Of a stretch of DNA of 11,902 bases, positions 7,017-11,902 are shown one piece after another. Under the pieces are notes generated by a model, which was not told where the DNA came from, did no database searches, and saw nothing but the letters and a program-made list of their open reading frames with translations. The stretch's first letter is position 1; each line of letters begins with the position of its first letter. A program made the position numbers and the translations under genes. This stretch comes from CAYVZZ01 sp964456185 (lineage in GTDB: Bacteria; Pseudomonadota; Gammaproteobacteria; Pseudomonadales; Alcanivoracaceae), in contig CAYVZZ010000066.1 in assembly GCA_964456185.1 (NCBI GenBank), positions 1-11,902 of the forward strand, written 5' to 3'.

Positions 7017-8266
7017 TGGCTGACCTCCGTTGCATCGGCACGCAGCCAAGCGTGGCGTATTAGCGTTTTATTCCAGGTATACAAAATGTGGATATCGCCG
7101 TTGCGCGTTTGAATCATATAAGGGTAATCAAACTGGAAATCACAGCCTTTACCTTTTTCGCACATATTATGGCGGGCGTGTTTTAGCACCTTTTGCACAT
7201 CCAGCGAGGTATCTGTGCGCTTAAGCACTTTGCTTAAGATAGCGCGGTATTTTTGCCATGATGGTGCATCGTCACGCCACTTGCTTTTATCCCGAAAGAT
7301 TTCAGTCTTATCCCAATGCTGCCCCGCATCCCTTGTTTGGCGAATACACAGGTCATCGCGGGCTTCTTTATTGCAGTTGGTGACCACAGCCCAATGATCG
7401 GGAGATAAGGCAATACCACCAACAGCCGAGCTGGCATTGACGAGTGATTCCATATGAATGGGCGTCCAATCTGCCCCACCATTTTGACTGTGAGACACAT
7501 ATAACCGTCGTTCTCCGTCACGCTCTGGGCGCAAAAAAGCCACCAATGATTGCGGCCCAGTGACCAACACCAAGGGTTGAATGGCCACGCGCCCATAACC
7601 AATGCGCGACATATCGAGAATGCGGTTGTGCTTGTCGAGCCGTAGCAACTCGCCAAACTTTCCCACCAGCTCGTGATACACCGGCAGGCCAATGGTGCCA
7701 TCTTTGTAGTGGACAGGCGGTGTCTTCACTAGTGTGCTGATATTCAAAAATGGGGTGGTTTTTAGCACACGATCAAAATGCCAAGTGGCACCCAGATCAT
7801 TTGAATGCAACGCAACCACGCGGCTACCAGCCCAGCCGCCCAAGCTAACGGCCACCACATAAAGCCGCATGCGGCCATCGGCATCGATTACCGGCGTCAT
7901 GTTACCCAACTGGCGCACATGACGCCCCCACTGCTGTACGATCCATTTGCGGGTTACAACCGTTTTCTCCGGCGACCAGGTACCCGTTTGCGGATCAAAC
8001 ACGGCAGAATTGATGCTCACATCCGGGGCACCTTCATAGCTGCCCGCAAACCAAAAGCCGCGAATGCGGCCATCAGGCAGCTCAACCATGGAAGCAGCGT
8101 GCACCAGCTCGGTTTTCGCGTCGGAAGCAAAATCAAACTGCCATTGGGAATGCGTCGGGAAGGTATTATGGGGCACAACCAAGTCGGGCGTGACACGGCT
8201 ACGCTCTGAGGGCAATGCCAAAAAGAACGCAGCGATCAGTGCCAAGCCCACCAGCAGGCGGGGCAA
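7013..8266 (-). CDS. Exported sialidase-like beta-propeller protein (COG4692 type)
   Basis: The sequence resembles the predicted-neuraminidase family (COG4692): a six-bladed propeller with Asp-boxes. Three are visible: SNDLGATW (155-162), SQNGGADW (260-267) and TRDAGQHW (311-318). The N-terminal block HAASMVELPDGR...FAGSYEGAPDVSI (56-85) and the C-terminal YPYMIQTRNGDIHILYTWN (381-399) are typical of this family. A hydrophobic N-terminus suggests a signal peptide or anchor and a periplasmic location. There is an unusual insert at about 325-378 with Cys369 and Cys375, and another close pair at Cys298/Cys307. TTG 8266 is the conservative start, but it has no ribosome site. CTG 8278 has GGAG 7 nt upstream and would give a (M)KTILPR start more typical of an export signal. 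Sialic acid as substrate is not proven; other glycosides are possible. It lies 47 nt after the transferase gene and overlaps the next gene. Confidence 0.85.
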   Translation of the reverse strand: MPRLLVGLALIAAFFLALPSERSRVTPDLVVPHNTFPTHSQWQFDFASDAKTELVHAASMVELPDGRIRGFWFAGSYEGAPDVSINSAVFDPQTGTWSPEKTVVTRKWIVQQWGRHVRQLGNMTPVIDADGRMRLYVVAVSLGGWAGSRVVALHSNDLGATWHFDRVLKTTPFLNISTLVKTPPVHYKDGTIGLPVYHELVGKFGELLRLDKHNRILDMSRIGYGRVAIQPLVLVTGPQSLVAFLRPERDGERRLYVSHSQNGGADWTPIHMESLVNASSAVGGIALSPDHWAVVTNCNKEARDDLCIRQTRDAGQHWDKTEIFRDKSKWRDDAPSWQKYRAILSKVLKRTDTSLDVQKVLKHARHNMCEKGKGCDFQFDYPYMIQTRNGDIHILYTWNKTLIRHAWLRADATEVSQ

Positions 8267-8313
8267 TATCGTTTTCAGAAGATATCTCCAGTCAAATCCA
8301 ACAAGGCTGGCAA

Positions 8314-10395
8314 TTATTGATAAGACGATGCCACATTATGGGTTAGCAGATAGGTCGCCATCTGATAAAACCCGGTCAACATTGTCTTTCGCTTGGCCAC
8401 AATCTTCGGATATTCATCCGTTACCGCATGTTTTGGATCGGTCAGCTTGTAATATGCCACAGCACGGCCATCATACAGCATACTCAAGAAATCCGTCTGG
8501 GTTAACAAGCCCAACAAAGGCCGAGTGCCACGGGCGCCACCAAAGGTGAACGCATAGCCCTGCCCTTTCCAGTGCAACAAATCACGTCCCATCGTACGGT
8601 TTACATAAGGCAGACCCGCCATACCCAATGCGGTCGGCATCAAGTCCATCAAGGTGGCAACCTGCTCGCGTACTTGTGGCTTTTTAATCAGACCAGGCGA
8701 GTAAATAATGAAAGGCACATGATGCTTCAACAACTGATGATGGTGCATTTCTTCCGAGTAGCCATCCATCTTCGATGGTGTGGTTGAGCGGTCGTTGTGA
8801 TCGCCATACATAAAGAAAATAGTATTATTGGCATAGTCACTGGCCGGTACCATTTTGTTCAAGTACAAGCCTACGTTGTAATCCATCAAGCGAATCGCAT
8901 TGTACTGATCCAGGCCAAGATAGCCCCACTTCTTGAGCTTGTCCTCGTCCACTTGCTTCAGCTTAAAGCCAATGTCTTCATCAGGAATGGTGAAAGGCCG
9001 GTGGTTACCTGCCAACTGGATGAAGGCGACAAAGGGTTTGTCGTCCGGCAGCTCATTCAAACGCTTGTTGGCCGCCACAAAGAGACTGTGGTCGGAAATG
9101 CCCCAGGTATCGACGGCTGGTGCACTGTAATCACCATCCTGCCATAGCTCCAAGTTATGAATACTGTGCTGCAACAGGCCTTGCACATTGGCCCAGCCCG
9201 CATCACCGCCAATGAAATACAGTTTCTTGTAGCCTTTAAAGGCGTTAACCAGCGTATATTGACCGGAAATAAGTGCATTACGCGAGGCGGTAGAGCCACC
9301 CCAAGTGACATCGGGAATGCTGGTCACCAAACCAAAAATGGTACGCGCCGTGCCGCTGGCCGGTACCATGAAGTTGGGGAAAAAGATGCCCTGCTTGGCC
9401 GCTGCATCCACATTGGGGGTGGAATGCAGCGGGTTGCCGTATAGCCCACTACGGTTGGCACCCAGGGATTCCAAATGAATAAACACAATATTCGGGCGAC
9501 GACCATCAACCGGATGCCCTGCCACCTTGCGTGCCATGTTGAATGTCTTCACGTTGGGGTGGTCTACCCCAAAATAAGCCGCCACTGCCGGATAGGTCTT
9601 TTTCAGCTTCTCCAGATTAAAGCTACAGCTCTGCTTGTTATCCGGCGGCATCAAGTAGCTCATCAAACCACTGGCTTCATCATAAATGCAGTTGGCATTG
9701 TTATGTGTTGACATAAAAAACACCGCCGGATTAAGCGACAAAGCCACTACCTTCGGGCTGCTATTAAAGAAGGCATCACTCCAGCGCAACGGCACCACAC
9801 TGCCAAACTTGCCCACCACGCTGTAAAACACGATAGCCAGCACCAACGGCACCATAAACAAAAAGTGCCACCACACATTAGGTGAGTTGTTGCTGCGATA
9901 ACGCTTGATCACCCGGCTGGTAAACCACCAGGTCAGCACACACACCACCACAATGAGCAGCGTCAACAAAATCACCGGATAGGTTTCCCACACCATGCCT
10001 GCGTTGGTGCCACCGGAGTCGTTCAGAAAGCGCAAGATAGAGGCATTCAAGCGCTTACCGGTGTAGCCATAAAACTCGAAATCAACGATGTAAACGAACA
10101 TCATCAAGCCAGCCGCCAAGGTGGTGGCCACCAGCGCTACGGCCTTGCCCAGAAAACCACGCAGCCCCAAGAACCAGGGCAACAAAGAGATAATCCCGAT
10201 GGGCAACACCATTAACAAGGCCATACGCAAATCAAAGCTCGCGCCCATGCTAAAGGCCTGCAACAAATCGCTAGTGGGGGCTGTGCTGCCCGTTAGGTAA
10301 AACGCATAGAAGCCCAGACGGAAAACCAACATCACCGCCCAAAAGGTCAGGAGCAGTGTCAGAAATAAACGAAAACGCGGAAAACGGGAAAGCAT
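8314..10395 (-). CDS. LtaS-like membrane phosphoglycerol/phosphoethanolamine transferase (sulfatase fold)
   Basis: The product has 693 residues. Five predicted TM helices (about 10-34, 57-75, 84-106, 139-159, 177-196) are followed by a large periplasmic alkaline-phosphatase-superfamily domain, the architecture of lipoteichoic acid synthase and OpgB. Probable metal and catalytic residues are Glu309 in HLES, the nucleophile Thr349 in SGTART, His465 in GNHRPF, and Asp532-His533 in YGDHND. Enzymes of this family move phosphoglycerol or phosphoethanolamine from phospholipids onto envelope glycans or lipids. In Gram-negatives the acceptor is often a periplasmic glucan; here it is unknown. ATG 10395 is chosen because GGTGGA lies about 7 nt before it and the membrane anchor follows directly; an upstream TTG at 10473 adds 26 residues without support. 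It is the first gene of the unit with the sialidase-like and membrane-protein genes. Confidence 0.9.
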   Translation of the reverse strand: MLSRFPRFRLFLTLLLTFWAVMLVFRLGFYAFYLTGSTAPTSDLLQAFSMGASFDLRMALLMVLPIGIISLLPWFLGLRGFLGKAVALVATTLAAGLMMFVYIVDFEFYGYTGKRLNASILRFLNDSGGTNAGMVWETYPVILLTLLIVVVCVLTWWFTSRVIKRYRSNNSPNVWWHFLFMVPLVLAIVFYSVVGKFGSVVPLRWSDAFFNSSPKVVALSLNPAVFFMSTHNNANCIYDEASGLMSYLMPPDNKQSCSFNLEKLKKTYPAVAAYFGVDHPNVKTFNMARKVAGHPVDGRRPNIVFIHLESLGANRSGLYGNPLHSTPNVDAAAKQGIFFPNFMVPASGTARTIFGLVTSIPDVTWGGSTASRNALISGQYTLVNAFKGYKKLYFIGGDAGWANVQGLLQHSIHNLELWQDGDYSAPAVDTWGISDHSLFVAANKRLNELPDDKPFVAFIQLAGNHRPFTIPDEDIGFKLKQVDEDKLKKWGYLGLDQYNAIRLMDYNVGLYLNKMVPASDYANNTIFFMYGDHNDRSTTPSKMDGYSEEMHHHQLLKHHVPFIIYSPGLIKKPQVREQVATLMDLMPTALGMAGLPYVNRTMGRDLLHWKGQGYAFTFGGARGTRPLLGLLTQTDFLSMLYDGRAVAYYKLTDPKHAVTDEYPKIVAKRKTMLTGFYQMATYLLTHNVASSYQ

Positions 10396-10418
10396 AAAAG
10401 AATCCACCAAGTTAGAAA

Positions 10419-10454
10419 ATTGCCGCGCCAAACGGAGAAATCGGCATTGGCAAT
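10419..10454 (-). repeat. Hairpin in the leader of the transferase gene
   Basis: In minus-strand RNA, outer arms ATTGCC/GGCAAT (6 bp) and inner arms GCC/GGC (3 bp) are separated by a small internal loop. The structure ends 23 nt before the ATG, next to but not covering the ribosome site. A short T-rich stretch follows. It could modulate translation or cause partial attenuation; no riboswitch class was recognised. Confidence 0.3.
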
Positions 10455-10475
10455 GGAGCTCAAACAAAATCAATC

Positions 10476-10504
10476 ATTATTCTGCTGTAAAGAGTGGCCA
10501 ACAA
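10476..10504 (-). promoter_or_regulatory. Candidate promoter for the transferase-sialidase operon
   Basis: On the minus strand TTGTTG (10504-10499) and AATAAT (10481-10476, 5/6 of TATAAT) are 17 bp apart. The predicted start is near 10469, giving a leader of about 74 nt before ATG 10395. A perfect palindrome sits 3 bp upstream of the -35, a position usual for an operator or activator site. Confidence 0.45.
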
Positions 10505-10507
10505 ATA

Positions 10508-10521
10508 CCTGATATATCAGG
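10508..10521. promoter_or_regulatory. Perfect 14-bp palindrome, probable operator
   Basis: CCTGATATATCAGG is identical to its reverse complement over 14 bp. It is centred near -45 of the candidate transferase promoter. The spacing differs from LexA (CTG-N10-CAG) and from lux boxes (ACCTG-N10-CAGGT), so the cognate regulator is not known. A TetR-, GntR- or MarR-type dimer is plausible. Confidence 0.6.
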
Positions 10522-10627
10522 CAATTAAAGCAAACCCGCACAACGAACGCACGAGCCTCGGCTTGGCCGCAGCAAATGGTAGAAGTCTGCACTCGAGAAA
10601 GCAAATCAGAAGTTAACGTATGAAACA

Positions 10628-10643
10628 CGTGAATTTGCTCACA
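10628..10643. promoter_or_regulatory. CRP/Vfr-like binding site
   Basis: CGTGA-ATTTGC-TCACA matches TGTGA-N6-TCACA at 9 of 10 consensus positions. Its centre is 81-82 bp upstream of the DUF6502 ATG. It would fit a class II activator site if the -10 were TTTATT at 10665-10670 (4/6). It could also act on the divergent transferase promoter. The 10396-10716 intergenic region shows no convincing gene. Confidence 0.5.
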
Positions 10644-10647
10644 TTTC

Positions 10648-10691
10648 AGACAATTTATCTTGATTTTATTCGTATATGGGTCAAATTGTCT
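10648..10691. repeat. 9-bp inverted repeat upstream of DUF6502
   Basis: AGACAATTT (10648-10656) and AAATTGTCT (10683-10691) are perfect reverse complements separated by 26 bp. They flank an AT-rich stretch that probably holds the plus-strand promoter. The centres are 35 bp apart. The pair may be two half-sites on similar DNA faces, which could bind a repressor dimer or form a loop. Confidence 0.5.
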
Positions 10692-10716
10692 CATGTACAG
10701 TTAATGAGTCAGAAAA

Positions 10717-11532
10717 ATGAGCACACAAAACACCAATGGCCTGCTTGCCTTTAAACAACTCTTCGAGCCCATTGCTCGAGTGTTATTGCGCAACGGCGTC
10801 AGCTGGAAAGAGTTGGCCAACACGGCCAAGGCCGCTTACGTCAAAAGCGCCACCCAACATTTTGGCATTGATGGCCGTCCAACCAACATCTCGCGCGTTG
10901 CGTTGATGACTGGCCTCACCCGCAAGGAAGTGAGCCGCCTACGCAAGCTGCCAGAAGACGATCACACCGCCCTAACCCACATGAACCGAGCCAGCCGCGT
11001 GCTATCTGGTTGGCATCAGGACGAAGCCTTTAGCGATGAACAAGGTAACCCCTTGCCCTTATCACCTGAAGGTGACAGCTCCTTTGCCACCTTGTGTAGC
11101 CAATATGCGCCGGATGTGCCCGCCACCGCTCTACTCAAAGAGCTGATTAATGCGGGCACCATAAAAGAAACTAGCGACAGTCTGCTCATCGCCAAGGCGC
11201 GCTATTACATGCCCGAACAAATGGATCCGGTGCAACTGCTGCGTTTTGGCAGTGTGATGGAAGACATGGGCAACACCATTGCCCACAACTTGCACCGGGA
11301 TGACTCCCAACTGGCACGTTTTGAACGGCGTGCCAGCAACACCGCTATTCCCATAGAAGCTGTGCCCGATTTCCGTGATTTTGTGGAAAAAGAAGCACAG
11401 GCTTTTCTGGAACACATCGATGATTGGCTTTCCGCACACGAACAACCAGAGGCCGACCACACCACCCTGGTTCGCTTAGGACTAGGTGCCTACTGGATTG
11501 AAGACAACACCACCGAGAGGACGACATCATGA
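10717..11532 (+). CDS. DUF6502 family protein, possible DNA-binding regulator
   Basis: A 271-residue protein that I recognise as DUF6502. Visible features are the conserved N-terminal block ARVLLRNGVSWKELANTAKAAYV (20-42) and a helix-turn-helix-like stretch ISRVALMTGLTRKEVSRLRKL (58-78). A charged C-terminal half follows, with no signal peptide or membrane segment. It is probably cytoplasmic. DNA binding is inferred from the helix-turn-helix-like segment only. ATG 10717 is the only usable start because an in-frame TGA lies just upstream; its ribosome site is weak (GAG). Its stop overlaps the start of the lipoprotein gene by 4 bp (ATGA), so the pair is co-translated. DUF6502 genes are commonly found next to DUF5666 genes, which supports both calls. 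The biological role is unknown. Confidence 0.85.
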   Translation: MSTQNTNGLLAFKQLFEPIARVLLRNGVSWKELANTAKAAYVKSATQHFGIDGRPTNISRVALMTGLTRKEVSRLRKLPEDDHTALTHMNRASRVLSGWHQDEAFSDEQGNPLPLSPEGDSSFATLCSQYAPDVPATALLKELINAGTIKETSDSLLIAKARYYMPEQMDPVQLLRFGSVMEDMGNTIAHNLHRDDSQLARFERRASNTAIPIEAVPDFRDFVEKEAQAFLEHIDDWLSAHEQPEADHTTLVRLGLGAYWIEDNTTERTTS

Positions 11533-11902
11533 AACGTGCAACTATCTTAATCGGCTCAGCCGCGCTACTTGCTGCCTGTGGTGGCGGAAGCGGAAACTCC
11601 ACCGCCGGCATCGACGCCAGCGGACAACAAGTACAGGTCGCCTCTACCGGCACCGTTACCGGCTTCGGTAGCGTGTATGTGAATGGGGTGGAATACTTCT
11701 TGGCCAATGGGGCTGATATCCGTGTGGACGGCCAAACGGCATCCGAATCTGACCTATCTGTAGGCGACGTAGTAACCGTCATCGGCACACGCGATGCCAA
11801 CGGCACCACCGGCGTTGCCAAGAAAATTCTGGCCGAAGATCTGGTTCAAGGGCCTGTAGACAGCATCTCCGGCAATACCATTGCAGTGCTGGGTCAAACT
11901 AT
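11529..11902 (+). CDS. DUF5666-type lipoprotein (N-terminal part, cut by window edge)
   Basis: 124 codons are present and the reading frame is open at the window end. The N-terminus is a lipoprotein signal: MKR, a hydrophobic stretch, and the lipobox LAAC with Cys17, followed by GGGSG. The residue after Cys is Gly, so outer-membrane sorting is likely. The repeated small-barrel segment GTVTGFGSVYVNGVEY (41-56), then VGDVVTVIG and a second VDSISGNTIAVLG unit starting near 112, is typical of DUF5666, which has tandem OB-like or beta modules. ATG 11529 overlaps the DUF6502 stop and has GAGG 8 nt upstream. Function is unknown. The full protein probably has several more repeats beyond the window. 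Confidence 0.85.
   Translation, partial: MKRATILIGSAALLAACGGGSGNSTAGIDASGQQVQVASTGTVTGFGSVYVNGVEYFLANGADIRVDGQTASESDLSVGDVVTVIGTRDANGTTGVAKKILAEDLVQGPVDSISGNTIAVLGQT

Noticed and set aside
10396..10473. N-terminal extension of the transferase from TTG 10473
   Set aside because: The extra 26 residues are polar, lack a ribosome site at the start, and contain the leader hairpin; ATG 10395 fits better.
10508..10521. LexA or lux-box identity for the palindrome
   Set aside because: Half-site spacing is N6, whereas both known boxes need about N10.
10470..10694. 74-residue minus-strand reading frame in the divergent region
   Set aside because: It has no ribosome site, its composition is Cys-rich and unlike a known protein, and it overlaps the palindrome, the CRP-like site and the candidate promoter.
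11345..11821. 158-residue minus-strand frame
   Set aside because: It is antisense to the DUF6502 and DUF5666 genes and is explained by their codon bias.
1..11902. CRISPR array, insertion sequence, tRNA, phage or defence genes
   Set aside because: No spaced repeats, transposase motifs, terminal repeats, tRNA cloverleaf or phage/defence protein signatures were seen.

Overview
This window comes from a gammaproteobacterial chromosome of moderate GC. The signs are a long GAPDH with an N-terminal extension, a proteobacterial TesB, an RstA/RstB-type two-component pair, and a paired DUF6502-DUF5666 lipoprotein gene set. A marine or soil relative of the Cellvibrionales/Pseudomonadales is my best guess, but the genus cannot be fixed from this sequence. 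There are no mobile elements, tRNA or rRNA genes, or CRISPR arrays. The layout is compact, chromosomal and mostly housekeeping.

All confident genes from base 1 to about 10395 read on the minus strand. From left to right they are: the front part of a GAPDH gene, cut by the window edge; tesB (acyl-CoA thioesterase II); glpK (glycerol kinase); and an rstB-rstA-like sensor kinase/response regulator pair. After these comes a three-gene unit of a small polytopic membrane protein, a sialidase-like beta-propeller and an LtaS-type phosphoglycerol/phosphoethanolamine transferase. Transcription runs right to left, so the transferase gene comes first. A clear intrinsic terminator at 3652-3677 closes the rst transcript before glpK.

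On the plus strand at the right end, a DUF6502 gene overlaps by 4 bp (ATGA) a lipoprotein gene of the DUF5666 type, which runs off the window. The 321-bp divergent region between the transferase gene and DUF6502 holds several dyads: a perfect 14-bp palindrome beside a candidate promoter for the transferase, a good CRP/Vfr-like site, and a 9-bp inverted repeat.

Functionally, GAPDH and GlpK feed central carbon metabolism and TesB hydrolyses acyl-CoA. The Rst-like pair senses an envelope signal through a large periplasmic domain. The transferase/sialidase-like/membrane-protein unit looks like an envelope glycan or glycolipid modification locus whose product is unknown. This unit and the DUF6502-DUF5666 pair are the least understood parts of the window.
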